A DNA stretch of 64,000 bases from Candidatus Omnitrophota bacterium (GTDB lineage: Bacteria; Hinthialibacterota; Hinthialibacteria; Hinthialibacterales; Hinthialibacteraceae). Below, one piece after another: positions 44,479 to 53,546 of the stretch. The stretch lies in the NCBI GenBank assembly GCA_013177805.1, contig JABLXU010000022.1:1-64000 (forward strand), read 5' to 3'. The translations under genes were made by a program, and so were the position numbers. Positions within the stretch are counted from its first letter, which is position 1. Each line of letters begins with the position of its first letter. The notes beneath the pieces were generated by a model that did no database searches, was not told the origin of the DNA, and worked only from the letters and a program-made list of their open reading frames with translations.

Positions 44479-45036
44479 TTATGTTTCCACCTCCGGTTCG
44501 ATCAGGCCGTAATGGCCGTCATTGCGGCGGTAAATCACGTTCACATTCAGTGTATTCGCGTTTCGAAAGACCAAGAAATTCTGGCCGATCAGGTCCATTT
44601 GCATCACCGCCTCGTCGACCGACATGGGTTTGAAAGCCATCCGTTTGGTGTGGATCACCTGGGGAGAAGGTTTCATCTCCTCGATGTCTTCCCGTTCCAA
44701 CACCGAGATATTCAGATTCAGGTCCTTGTCCGGCCGCGGTTTACGCTGGTGGCTGTGCACCAGGCGTTCCTTGTATTTCTTCAATTGCGCGTTCAGCTTG
44801 TCCACCACCAGGTCGATGGACGCGTACAGATCGGATGACCGCTCTTCTCCGTGGATGGTGAACCGGTTGGCGTTGATCGTTACCTCCGCGACTTGCATGA
44901 ACTTCTGCGTATACAGGACCACGTGGACGTCGATCACGTACGGAAAATATTTCTTCAATTTCTTTAATTTGGTCTCCACGTACTCCCGGATGGCCTCGGT
45001 GATTTCGATATGTCGTCCATCTATGGTCAGCTGCAC
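44479..45036 (-). CDS. hpf: Ribosome hibernation promoting factor, long form
   Basis: About 185 residues from a GTG at 45036, with AGGAGGT 7-8 bases upstream; the frame extends to 45090 without a site. The N-terminal domain (VQLTIDGRHIEITEAIREYVETKLKKLKKYF) binds the 30S head, and the C-terminal domain (HTKRMAFKPMSVDEAVMQMDLIGQNFLVFRNA) drives 100S ribosome dimerisation. This two-domain form is the long HPF of most non-enteric bacteria. First gene of the operon that continues with ptsN and hprK. Confidence 0.92.
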   Translation of the reverse strand: MQLTIDGRHIEITEAIREYVETKLKKLKKYFPYVIDVHVVLYTQKFMQVAEVTINANRFTIHGEERSSDLYASIDLVVDKLNAQLKKYKERLVHSHQRKPRPDKDLNLNISVLEREDIEEMKPSPQVIHTKRMAFKPMSVDEAVMQMDLIGQNFLVFRNANTLNVNVIYRRNDGHYGLIEPEVET

Positions 45037-45449
45037 GGCTTCGACCTCCTGTGTTGTCTTTTTCTTTACCCAAGGGCTTCTCTCGGACACGGATCACTCC
45101 ACCGTGGGGGAAAAATCCTCCCCCGGCCAAACGGGGATTCCACTGCACCAGAATCCGCGCAACCATTATAGCCATCCGTGGGATGGAACCAGAGACCAGG
45201 ACAGGAAGTCTCGCAGTGGATTCTTCTTTAGATCGACTTTTTTTCGATTGCGTTTCTCCCGCCCATTCCCTCTGGATCATTCACCGGCCTCTCCCGCGAC
45301 TCCCCGGTGCGAAAATCCCTTCCCCCCAAAGTGAATCATACCTTTCCCCGGTCTTCGCTTCCCATTGTAATATAAATAAGATCAAATCGAACCTGGCTTG
45401 ATTCATCCTGAACAAAGAGAATCAGAGACTCGCACCATCCCGATATTCC
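45037..45449. other. Divergent intergenic region
   Basis: About 410 bp between hpf (minus) and the YfhO-like gene (plus). I see no strong promoter, repeat or RNA gene; the last 80 bases before 45450 are AT-rich. Confidence 0.4.
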
Positions 45450-47831
45450 ATGGGGAAATCCATGTTCCAGCGTTTGCGGTTCCATTTTCCTTATTTAGCC
45501 TTTCTGGTTCTCCCCATTCTGTTTTACCATGCGCGAATCCTCTTCCAGGGGGAAATCCTGTGCGGAGGCGATCTGATCAATCAGTTTGTCCCCTGGCGGG
45601 AATTCGCCCTCGGCGAACTGCGGGAAGGCCGCTTCCCCGGCTGGAATCCGTATGTGTTCTGCGGAGCTCCCTTCGCTGCCAATATCCAAACCGCCTTGTT
45701 TTACCCTTGGAACCTGATCCACCTTTTTTGTTCAGTCGAGCGCGCTTTTTCATTATCTTTGGTTTTTCATCATCTCCTTTCGTTGTTCACGATGTATCTT
45801 TTTTTGAACAATCTCTGGAAAAGCCCTCCGGGCGCGGTGGTGGGCGCTTTGATCTACGGCTGGTCAGGGTTCTTCATCACGCACAGCCATGACGGGCATC
45901 TAATCCACATCCAGGCCTACGCCTGGTTGCCCCTCGCCTTGTATTTTCAAACGGCTTGGCGGGAGGGGATCCGGTTCCGCTCTCTTATTTTCTTCGCCCT
46001 CTGCCTGGCTGCCCAATTCTACGCCGGGCATATTCAAATCCCTTTCTATATGTTTTATCTTCTTCTGCTCCGGAGTGTCTGGTGGGGATGGAACGATGCC
46101 CGGGACGCGCGCCGCCTCCGACTATTCTTCCCTTACCCTGCATGGACGGTGGCCGGTCTGGCTATGGCCGCCGCCCTGTCGGCGTTGGTACTGCTCCCCT
46201 TATTGGAACTGTCCGGCCGCACTGCCAGCCGTGCGGGAGGAGCGGATTACGAATTCGCGACCCAGGATTCCCTGCCTCCGGCCCATCTCATCACCTTGGC
46301 CGCGCCCTTTTTCTACGGCGACCCTACCCGCCCAGACCGTGAGAGCCGGTTTTGGGAAACGCGCACCGGGTTTCATGAAATTTGCGGCTATGCGGGAATC
46401 CTACCCCTATTGCTCCTGTTGTTAGGATTTCTGCCGGGTCCGCCCTCAACAGCGGAGACAAATGAGCGCTTCCTGCGCCGGGAGTTTTATTTTTTTGCCG
46501 CGGTAGCCGTGGGGGCCATATGTTTCGCGATGGGCCGTTACAATCCGCTGTATGCCCTTTTGTATTACGGCCTGCCGGGTTGGAACTATTTCCGCGTGCC
46601 GGGCCGCCTCTTGCTGCTGTTCCTCCTGGGCGTCTCTACCGGCGCGGCGCGGGGTCTAGCAGCGGTATGCACAGTGAATTGGAAACAAGCCGCCATGGCT
46701 TGGCCTTTGAAAGCCGGCGCGGTGGGCTCGGTTCTTTTCGTCATCGCCACTTTGATCATCGCCGGTTCCCGTCCCGCCTTGCTCGCTTGGCTGCGGGAAT
46801 TCGAAATCGACCGCACGGTGATGGAATACAACCTTTGGACTACCCGCCGTGTGGACATCAGTTTGCGCCTGCCGGAAATCCTCTTCGAAATCCGCTATGC
46901 CTGGATGCTTTCTTCGTTACTCATCGCCTGCGGATGGCTGGCCGCCGGATGGCTCAGCTTGTACATAGCCCGTACGATCAAGCCATCCTGGAGGTGGGCA
47001 GTGCCTACCGCGGTGGTCTTGTTGGACCTGCTGTTTTTCTCCTGGCGTTTTATCAACACCATTCCAGCCCGGGAATGGCGGGAAACCTACTTTCCCCAAA
47101 CCTCCTTGGTCAGGTTCCTCCAAGAAAACGCCAAAGGGTTCCGCGTGCTGGAATTGGACGACGCCATCGGCTCCCCGGGTCTCGATTCCCATCCCGAACT
47201 GCGACCCAACCGCCTCATGGCGTATGGCATCGAATCCGCCCGTGGCTATGATCCCATCATCCTCGATTCCTACACCCGTCTAGTCAACCGGATGTATGGC
47301 TACGATCCGGCAACCCCCCAAGGCGGATTGCTTTTCTTCCCCACTCCCCCGCCGGCGGAATACCTGGCCGGACTGAACGTCCGGTACCTCATCACCACTC
47401 AGGAGTTGAAAAAACCATTCCAACTGGCTTGGCGGGAGGATCAATCTCCAGTGAAGATTTACGAATATCCTCCTGTCCGTCCCCGTGTATTTCTCGAGAA
47501 TCCCTCCAACGGAGACTCGGTGCGCGTATTGGAATCCCAGACCGGTGAGATCACGTTGGAAGCCCACCTCTCCGCCGATAATCGGATCATGGTCTCTCAA
47601 AACATGTACCCGGGGTGGACCGTATCCGGCTTATCCGGTCACAACCCGCTGGAAACTTATTGGGACACGTTTTCCGCCGTATCTCTGCCTCCCGGCCGGC
47701 ATACCATCACGCTGACTTTCCATGCCTTCCATTGGTTGCCCCCCAGCCGCTTCAGTTTGGGATTTCTGATCTCTTTTCTGGCCTTGGCCGCCGGAACCGG
47801 GGGAGTAATGTTCGAAAAATTGAAAAAATAG
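45450..47831 (+). CDS. YfhO-like polytopic membrane glycosyltransferase-type protein
   Basis: 793 residues with about a dozen hydrophobic segments in the first 540 and a soluble C-terminal beta-rich region (YEYPPVRPRVFLENP, TLEAHLSADNRIMVSQNMYPGW). The segment CGGDLINQFVPWREFALGELREGRFPGWNPYVFCGAPFAAN near the N-terminus fits the YfhO/GT-C family. YfhO in Bacillus modifies lipoteichoic acid; related proteins in Gram-negatives are uncharacterised. The start may be the ATG at 45450 or 45462; the second has GGGGAA upstream. Confidence 0.72.
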   Translation: MGKSMFQRLRFHFPYLAFLVLPILFYHARILFQGEILCGGDLINQFVPWREFALGELREGRFPGWNPYVFCGAPFAANIQTALFYPWNLIHLFCSVERAFSLSLVFHHLLSLFTMYLFLNNLWKSPPGAVVGALIYGWSGFFITHSHDGHLIHIQAYAWLPLALYFQTAWREGIRFRSLIFFALCLAAQFYAGHIQIPFYMFYLLLLRSVWWGWNDARDARRLRLFFPYPAWTVAGLAMAAALSALVLLPLLELSGRTASRAGGADYEFATQDSLPPAHLITLAAPFFYGDPTRPDRESRFWETRTGFHEICGYAGILPLLLLLLGFLPGPPSTAETNERFLRREFYFFAAVAVGAICFAMGRYNPLYALLYYGLPGWNYFRVPGRLLLLFLLGVSTGAARGLAAVCTVNWKQAAMAWPLKAGAVGSVLFVIATLIIAGSRPALLAWLREFEIDRTVMEYNLWTTRRVDISLRLPEILFEIRYAWMLSSLLIACGWLAAGWLSLYIARTIKPSWRWAVPTAVVLLDLLFFSWRFINTIPAREWRETYFPQTSLVRFLQENAKGFRVLELDDAIGSPGLDSHPELRPNRLMAYGIESARGYDPIILDSYTRLVNRMYGYDPATPQGGLLFFPTPPPAEYLAGLNVRYLITTQELKKPFQLAWREDQSPVKIYEYPPVRPRVFLENPSNGDSVRVLESQTGEITLEAHLSADNRIMVSQNMYPGWTVSGLSGHNPLETYWDTFSAVSLPPGRHTITLTFHAFHWLPPSRFSLGFLISFLALAAGTGGVMFEKLKK

Positions 47832-47920
47832 CCTCCTCCCAAAAACAACGACTCATCCAGCAAATTCGCACCTGTTTCAGGCTACTGATTCGTCTCTCTT
47901 CGAAAGGATCGATGATGAAC

Positions 47921-47960
47921 CACTCCCAAAATCCACTTGGGAGAGGGCAAGGGTATTTTG
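47921..47960. repeat. Dispersed palindromic repeat, copy 3
   Basis: CTCCCAA (47923-47929) and TTGGGAG (47937-47943) form a 7-bp stem, followed by AGGGCAAGGGTA. A divergent copy of the family. Confidence 0.4.
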
Positions 47961-48062
47961 GAAGAAGTAACCGGGGAGTGTGTCCACATCCTGGTGTGAT
48001 TGAAAGCGATTTTACTTCATTCGAGACGGAATTCCCGGATGATCCAAAATAATCCATGGTTT

Positions 48063-48080
48063 GCCCTTCTCCCCAAGGGA
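48063..48080. repeat. Dispersed palindromic repeat, copy 4 (short)
   Basis: CCCTTCTCCCCAAGGGAA gives a small stem. It resembles the core of copy 1 (TTCCCCAAGGG). Confidence 0.35.
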
Positions 48081-48178
48081 AAAACGAACTCGGGTTAGCC
48101 TGAATCCCTCACGATTTTCATCCCTTCCATTTCAGTTTTCTGCCTCCTCATCCGACACTTATATCATGGTGTGGCCTG

Positions 48179-49432
48179 TTGATTTGTGATATGCCTGGAA
48201 TTGTGAGTATAAGGGAGACGGCGGGGGTGAGTGAGATATCCAATCCCCATCTTCGTGAAATACAAACTTTGGCTGGACAGGACGTTGAAATCGCCCGGCT
48301 GCTCCAGTATGCCATCCTCGGATCGATGAGCCAGGGGATCGGCCATGAATTGGTTAACTGCTTAAAAGGAATCGAAGGGTATATCAAACTGGCCTTGAAA
48401 TCCACGCTTTTGCCTCCCAAAACCAAATTGTTCCTAGAACGGAGCTTGGAGTGCTGCGAAGTAGGTCAACGATTCAACGCGGTTTCCTTGAATCTGTTCG
48501 GAGACGAACCGGGTCACGATTCCCCGACAGACCCCTTGGAACAAATTCTGATTGACGTGGCGCGTTTCTGCGACGGCGTGTTCGGCCCTTATTGTTCGGT
48601 CCAGTTCCTCATTTCCGGTTCGTTGCCGGAAACCACGATTCCGTCGAATCCGCTCAAACAAATTTTGTTCAATCTGTGTGCCGCTGCCCGGGAAGCAATC
48701 AGGGGACAAGGACAAATCATTCTCTCCGTGTTTGAATCTTCCAGCAAATCAACAACCGATTCCTCGACATGTATCGTGCAAATCCAAGCGCGTCCGGCGC
48801 GGAGCCCGCACCGGCCCAGCCGCACGGATTCTCAATCCTTCCCAGAACCTGGTTTCGTTATCCCTTTCTCCTGGTTCAGTTCGCTTTGCCGGTTCTTGGC
48901 AGAAATCCAAGCCCGCCGGTATGGCATGGAACTGGTCTGCCATTTAGACAAGCCGGAAGGAATTTGCTTTTCCCTCAAAATGCCAGTCCTTACCCGCGTT
49001 CCATCCTCGGATTATACCAATAGCCAGCCATCCGCCGTTTCCAAACCGCTGCGTTTGATCCTTCTCGAAGACCAGGAGCTGATCGCGGATTTTCTGAAAA
49101 CGCTTTTAGAAACCAAGGGCCACCAAGTGAAAGTATTCCACCATGGGGGAGAGTTGGCAGATGCCTTGCGCACTACACTGGATCCCGCCACCGTCGATGT
49201 TTTTCTTTTGGATGTCTGCGTCCCAGGCTGCTCGGGCCTGGAAATAGGGTTGCTGACCCGGGAACTCACGCCCCATTCCCGTCTAGTTTTTTATAGCGCG
49301 ATCCATGGGGAGACCGATGTCGAGGAAGTCTTTGTGCTGGATGAAAGAACCAAATTTTTGAAAAAACCTTTTAAAATCAACGATCTGTTACTGGTCATTG
49401 ATCAAGTCATGAACGCGAGGATTGGATTGTGA
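48179..49432 (+). CDS. Degenerate histidine kinase with C-terminal receiver domain
   Basis: 417 residues. A dimerisation/phosphoacceptor helix carries the H-box GIGHELVNCLKGIEGY (about 54-69). An ATPase-like segment follows: ILFNLCAAAREAI (N-box with the second Asn replaced by Ala), but no DxGxG and no G2 box before FSLKMPVL, so ATP binding is doubtful. Residues about 290-417 are an intact receiver: LEDQEL, the phospho-acceptor Asp in LLDVCVPG, Ser in VFYSA and Lys in FLKKPF. The frame starts with TTG at 48179; ATG at 48191 is an alternative, and neither has a clear ribosome site. The TGA overlaps the next gene's GTG. A phosphorelay role is likely but its kinase partner is not in view. Confidence 0.72.
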   Translation: MICDMPGIVSIRETAGVSEISNPHLREIQTLAGQDVEIARLLQYAILGSMSQGIGHELVNCLKGIEGYIKLALKSTLLPPKTKLFLERSLECCEVGQRFNAVSLNLFGDEPGHDSPTDPLEQILIDVARFCDGVFGPYCSVQFLISGSLPETTIPSNPLKQILFNLCAAAREAIRGQGQIILSVFESSSKSTTDSSTCIVQIQARPARSPHRPSRTDSQSFPEPGFVIPFSWFSSLCRFLAEIQARRYGMELVCHLDKPEGICFSLKMPVLTRVPSSDYTNSQPSAVSKPLRLILLEDQELIADFLKTLLETKGHQVKVFHHGGELADALRTTLDPATVDVFLLDVCVPGCSGLEIGLLTRELTPHSRLVFYSAIHGETDVEEVFVLDERTKFLKKPFKINDLLLVIDQVMNARIGL

Positions 49433-50328
49433 AACTGGTTCCCATGGATTACTTGGAGATAAAAAACCTTCTCTTCTCGGGAGAAGGTCAACAAATTTTT
49501 CTCATTATCCAAAGAGACGCTGACGCCAGCAACAGTCAGTTGAAAGAAGGAGAACAACTCAAAGAGCTAGATCTAGAAAAATCCAAAGCGCTGCGACTCC
49601 AAGTCAAGGAAAATCTGGAAGAAGCGTCTCATCTCCGCTTCACCTTGAACGCTGTGGATCAAAAAATCAACCGGGAAAAACGCACGGTTCCCCTTCTCAA
49701 GGAATTCTGTGATTCGCTGAAAAAAAACGGAAAACCGGATACCCTGGAAGAACTGGTCGATTACCTGATCGATTTGGAAGTCCGGACGCCATACGCGCGG
49801 GATGACAAAGCCTTGTTTTCCATTCAAACCTACGCGACTCAGTCTCTCCAGTGCCGCGTGCAATTGGCATGGTGCTGGGACGAAGTCCTAGAAGCCCACC
49901 GCAGCGCCCTCATTGCCCGGGCTATCACATTGGCCCATTCTCTCACTGAAATCGCGATCCTGCTTCAAGAAAGCGACGCCATCGATAACGTGCGGTCCCT
50001 GCTGAATTCACTCCATCTCTCGATTCCTGAAAAAATCCGCGTTTCGCCGGTTTTGGGCTCCGCTGCCGAAATGCGCAACATCCTCAACGCGGGCATCACT
50101 ACGTTGGAACAAACCCGTGACGCGGTTGTGCACTTGGACCGCCAGCGGGATCACATTAAACAGGCCGTCAACGAATTAACCGACTGCCTCGACGCAGATT
50201 CCATCCCCGAACGGAAAACCGACACTCCACGTCAGATTCTTCAGAATCCCTTTTTAAAGGATCTCAAGGAATACACGCCCCGTGGAAACGGGATGATCTA
50301 TCCCACCCTGCGTTTTCACAAGAAATAA
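49429..50328 (+). CDS. Helical protein coupled to the pseudokinase gene
   Basis: 299 residues, no recognised family. The GTG start overlaps the upstream stop by 4 bases (GTGA). It is almost wholly helical, with heptad-like stretches (LKEGEQLKELDLEKSKALRL, LTLAHSLTEIAILLQ, TTLEQTRDAVVHLDRQ) that suggest a coiled coil. No signal peptide or membrane segment. Tight coupling argues that it acts with the hybrid signalling protein, as output, scaffold or inhibitor. The role is inference. Confidence 0.62.
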   Translation: MKLVPMDYLEIKNLLFSGEGQQIFLIIQRDADASNSQLKEGEQLKELDLEKSKALRLQVKENLEEASHLRFTLNAVDQKINREKRTVPLLKEFCDSLKKNGKPDTLEELVDYLIDLEVRTPYARDDKALFSIQTYATQSLQCRVQLAWCWDEVLEAHRSALIARAITLAHSLTEIAILLQESDAIDNVRSLLNSLHLSIPEKIRVSPVLGSAAEMRNILNAGITTLEQTRDAVVHLDRQRDHIKQAVNELTDCLDADSIPERKTDTPRQILQNPFLKDLKEYTPRGNGMIYPTLRFHKK

Positions 50329-50726
50329 TATAGAAATATAATATGATCTCCCCGCCTCTGTTGCCTCGGCGGTGAAAGATTCAACAAGGGATGGGAAGAT
50401 TTCCCGATGAACGGGCTGATGAGGGACTTTTCTACTGCAGCCAATCACTTCTTTCCATTCGTCTAAAGTAACGATTTGGTTAGATTCAGGATTTTTTCAC
50501 AGTATTATTCGTGTTATGAGAATTCATGGTAACGCGACACGATTCCCTTTCCCTCTGAGAGAGGTTTAGGGTGAGGGGAGCCTGAAAGAGTGAATATTAT
50601 CTTTTTCTCTGCAATCGAGTACATACTTGCCGTCTGAAACCTCTATTCTTCTCTCCTTCCCTTTCCTGGGCTAAGATGGCTCCCATGCCGGAAATCCGAT
50701 AATTATTAATCCAACAGTAACCTCTC
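50329..50726. other. Intergenic region with palindromic repeat
   Basis: About 400 bp holding copy 5 of the dispersed repeat. I see no clear promoter or RNA gene. Confidence 0.45.
50545..50580. repeat. Dispersed palindromic repeat, copy 5
   Basis: CCCTTTCCCTCTGAGAGAGG then TTTAGGGTGAGGGGAG: the stem arms plus the GGGTGAGGG flank. Confidence 0.6.
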
Positions 50727-51953
50727 ATGAAAAAAAACAATGTGTCAATTCTAGTGCTTTTCGTATTATGCCCTTGCTTTGGCTGCGCGGCGGAACCTTT
50801 CTATGAAGCGGAACTTCTTTTCCCTCCCGAAGCCTGGCACAACCACGGCTCCAGCCTCGTCGAATGCCCGGATGGCAACCTGCTGGCCTGCTGGTTCCAC
50901 GGCTCGGGGGAACGGAGAGCGGATGACGTCCTAATCCAAGGGGCACGCAAGGCCAAGAATTCGAAACATTGGACGGAACGCTTTGTCATGGCGGACACCC
51001 CCGGCTACCCGGACTGCAATCCGGTGCTGTATGTCGATCCTCAAGGGAAATTGTGGTTCTTCTGGATCACGGTACTCGCCAACTTGTGGGAAACCTCTCT
51101 GCTGAAATACCGCATTTCGACTGATTTCCAGCAATCAGCCGGCCCTCCCCAATGGGATTGGCAAGATGTGTTGCACATCACGCCTGTGAATTTCTACGAA
51201 GATCTCAAGGACGAATGGGAGGTCTTCAAAAAGAGATATCCGAACCTGATCCCCAAACCCGACAAGCCCTTTTCCGATTTGAAAGCCGACGAATTCACCG
51301 ATTACTACATGCGCAACAAGGCCGAGGATAAGCTGCAACAACGTCTGGGATGGATGACCCGTATCCATCCGTTGTGGCTTCCCTCCGGCAAGCTCGTCCT
51401 GCCTCTCTACACCGACGCGTTCTCCATCAGCCTCATGGCCATCACCGCCGATGGTGAAAACACCTGGCAAACCAGCCGGCCGCTCGTGGGTTTCGGCAAC
51501 ATCCAGCCCAGCCTTGTTCGAAAGAAAGACGGGACCCTGGTCGCGTTTATGCGTGAAAACGGCCCCCGGGACCGCATCCGGATCAGCTTTTCCCGCGATG
51601 AAGGCCTGACGTGGGGTCCGGTCGGCGAGACGGAATTCCCCAATCCCGGCTCCAGCGTGGAAGCCATCGTACTGGCCAACGGAAACTGGCTGCTGATGTA
51701 CAACGACACCACCGAGGGGAGGCACAGCCTGAACCTTTCCCTCTCGAATGACGAGGGCCAAACCTGGAAATGGCATCGGCACCTCGAAAAAGTGGAACCG
51801 GGGCAAGGCTCGTTTTCGTATCCTTCATTGATCCAAAGCCGGGATGGTTTGATTCACGCCACCTACAGCCACCATCTCCCCGGAGACCAAAAATCGATCA
51901 AACACGCTCAATTCAACGAAGCGTGGATTCGCATGGGTGACCCGCCACGGTAA
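50727..51953 (+). CDS. Secreted sialidase-like (BNR/Asp-box) protein
   Basis: 408 residues with a signal peptide (about 1-20). A six-bladed propeller is indicated by SSLVECPDGNLLACWFHG, ISFSRDEGLTW and LSLSNDEGQTW; the last two are Asp boxes (SxDxGxTW). SVEAIVLANGNWLLMYND and GSFSYPSLIQSRDGLIHATYSH fit the exo-sialidase-like family of Planctomycetes and Bacteroidetes. The catalytic Arg triad and Tyr are not clearly placed, so true sialidase activity is uncertain. No neighbouring sialic-acid catabolism genes. Confidence 0.78.
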   Translation: MKKNNVSILVLFVLCPCFGCAAEPFYEAELLFPPEAWHNHGSSLVECPDGNLLACWFHGSGERRADDVLIQGARKAKNSKHWTERFVMADTPGYPDCNPVLYVDPQGKLWFFWITVLANLWETSLLKYRISTDFQQSAGPPQWDWQDVLHITPVNFYEDLKDEWEVFKKRYPNLIPKPDKPFSDLKADEFTDYYMRNKAEDKLQQRLGWMTRIHPLWLPSGKLVLPLYTDAFSISLMAITADGENTWQTSRPLVGFGNIQPSLVRKKDGTLVAFMRENGPRDRIRISFSRDEGLTWGPVGETEFPNPGSSVEAIVLANGNWLLMYNDTTEGRHSLNLSLSNDEGQTWKWHRHLEKVEPGQGSFSYPSLIQSRDGLIHATYSHHLPGDQKSIKHAQFNEAWIRMGDPPR

Positions 51954-52047
51954 TCCTGCCTTGTGGAAGCCTTAGATTCCATGCCCCCTGCCCAAACCAC
52001 TTCCAGGATATACTTGAATAAGAAATCAATCTTAAGGACCCGATACC

Positions 52048-52299
52048 ATGATGCCAACCGGAACCAAACGTGCCGTCATGAATTTTCACGGCGTGAAATG
52101 CCCGTATAATTACGTGAAAACCAAACTTGCGCTGGAAGAAATGGAACTCGGCCAAATCGTCGAAGTGATCGTCGATGAAGGCGAACCGGCCCGCCACGTG
52201 CCGAAAAGTATCACTGCGGACGGCCAAACCCTCCTCGAAATCTTCAAGGACGAAGCTGGTTTGGTTCATCTCGTCATCCAAAAAACGAAGGAATATTGA
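52048..52299 (+). CDS. TusA/SirA-like sulfur-carrier protein
   Basis: 83 residues. The family motif is GVKCPYNYVKTKLALEEM, with the active Cys in the CP pair that carries persulfide sulfur. It would relay sulfur from cysteine desulfurase to other acceptors, e.g. for tRNA thiolation or cofactor synthesis. AAGGA precedes the ATG by about 10 bases. A moeB/thiF-type gene follows after a palindromic repeat, forming a possible sulfur-transfer group. Confidence 0.8.
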   Translation: MMPTGTKRAVMNFHGVKCPYNYVKTKLALEEMELGQIVEVIVDEGEPARHVPKSITADGQTLLEIFKDEAGLVHLVIQKTKEY

Positions 52300-52368
52300 G
52301 ACCAGATCACAGCGGACAGTAACGATCGAGGTGATGATTGCATGCCGGAACGGTTTTCCTCATACAGG

Positions 52369-52394
52369 ACCTCTCCCAGAGGAAGAGGGGAGAG
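52369..52394. repeat. Dispersed palindromic repeat, copy 6
   Basis: ACCTCTCCCAGAGGAAGAGG, then GGAGAG. A second small inverted repeat, GACTCC/GGAGTC (52394-52416), follows. Located between tusA-like and moeB-like genes. Confidence 0.55.
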
Positions 52395-52517
52395 ACTCCC
52401 GGATTTTTCAGGAGTCAATTTATTAACGTTGAAGTCATGGAGCACGGATTGGATTTCTTGCGCGGGATGACTACGCGCGCAGCGCGCCATCCATCATTCC
52501 ACCAAACTGAACACGCC

Positions 52518-53321
52518 ATGTTCCAATTCACAGACAAACAAATCGAACGCTACAGCCGCCATATCATCCTGCCCCAGGTCGGTGGAAAGGGACAAAAAAA
52601 AATCCTATCCAGCCGGGTCCTCGTGCTTGGGGCCGGCGGGCTCGGCTCCCCCGCGGCCTATTATCTCGCCGCCGCGGGGGTGGGAACCCTGGGTCTTGTT
52701 GATAATGATGTGGTGGATCATTCCAACCTCCAAAGGCAAATCCTCCACGCCACACCGGATGTAGGAACATACAAAACCACCTCAGCGGCCCGCAAACTGC
52801 ACAAACTAAATCCCGATTGCCGCATTTTGGAATACATCATGCGTGTGAAATCCGGCAACATTCTGGACCTGATCGAGAAATACGACATCGTTTTGGACGG
52901 AACCGACAACTTCCCAACCCGCTTCTTGATCAATGACGCATGCGTAATGGCCAAAAAGCCCTTAATCCATGCTGGCGTTTTCCGGTTTGAAGGCCAAGCC
53001 ATGACCATCCTCCCCGGATCGGGCCCCTGTTACCGCTGCCTGTTTCCCGAACCGCCTCCCCCGGGCCTCGTTCCCAGTTGCCAGGAGGCGGGCATCCTGG
53101 GTTGCGTGGCCGGAGTCTTAGGCACCCTCCAGGCAGTGGAGGCTCTTAAACTCATTCTGGGTATCGGCGATTTGCTGGTTGGGAAAATGTTAATCTTTGA
53201 CGCTTTGGAGATGCAGTTCCGGCGCGTGACGGTTCCCCGCAATCCCGAATGTCCGGTCTGTGGCGAACATCCTACCATCACAAAATTGATCGATTACGAC
53301 GAGGCCTGCGAATTGACCTGA
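52518..53321 (+). CDS. moeB: ThiF/MoeB-family adenylyltransferase
   Basis: About 268 residues from the ATG at 52518 (MFQFTDKQIERYSRHIILPQVGG, the standard MoeB start); the frame is open to 52338 but that part runs through repeat 6. E1-like Rossmann core: LVLGAGGLGSPAAYYLAAAGVGTLGLVD, then DGTDNFPTRFLIND. Zinc ligands CYRC and CPVC are present, as is the SCQEAGILGCVAG loop. It adenylates the C-terminus of a sulfur carrier (MoaD or ThiS type), to be thiolated in molybdopterin or thiamine synthesis. Which carrier it serves is not evident here; the symbol is tentative. Confidence 0.87.
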   Translation: MFQFTDKQIERYSRHIILPQVGGKGQKKILSSRVLVLGAGGLGSPAAYYLAAAGVGTLGLVDNDVVDHSNLQRQILHATPDVGTYKTTSAARKLHKLNPDCRILEYIMRVKSGNILDLIEKYDIVLDGTDNFPTRFLINDACVMAKKPLIHAGVFRFEGQAMTILPGSGPCYRCLFPEPPPPGLVPSCQEAGILGCVAGVLGTLQAVEALKLILGIGDLLVGKMLIFDALEMQFRRVTVPRNPECPVCGEHPTITKLIDYDEACELT

Positions 53322-53373
53322 CTTTTTCAAGTGAACGGTGGCCGGTAGAATTATTGAAAAAAAGGAGATTAGC

Positions 53374-53538
53374 ATGGTTGATTTCAAAACAAAATGGAAA
53401 ACCTGGCTATCCCGCGCCAAGTCGATCATGAAAGGCAACGCGTTCCTCTGCGACTCCTGCAAATTCAACTATGGCCATGTTTGTAACCGGCCTGAACGAC
53501 CCAACGCCCTCCAATGCCCGGAGTATAAGCAAAAATAA
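53374..53538 (+). CDS. 54-residue four-cysteine protein
   Basis: Start at the ATG at 53374 with AAAGGAG 6-7 bases upstream; a longer frame begins at 53338 but lacks a site. The C-terminal half has CX2CX7CX10C (CDSCKFNYGHVCNRPERP, then a CPEY segment), suggesting a zinc or iron-sulfur site; the N-terminal half is basic and amphipathic. No family function known. It follows the MoeB-like gene by 53 bp and converges with coaC. Confidence 0.72.
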   Translation: MVDFKTKWKTWLSRAKSIMKGNAFLCDSCKFNYGHVCNRPERPNALQCPEYKQK

Positions 53539-53546
53539 ACCTTCCT

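Larger units (their letters stand above)
47832..48178. other. Intergenic region with palindromic repeats
   Basis: About 350 bp containing two listed copies of the dispersed palindromic repeat. No supported ORF or RNA gene. Confidence 0.45.
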
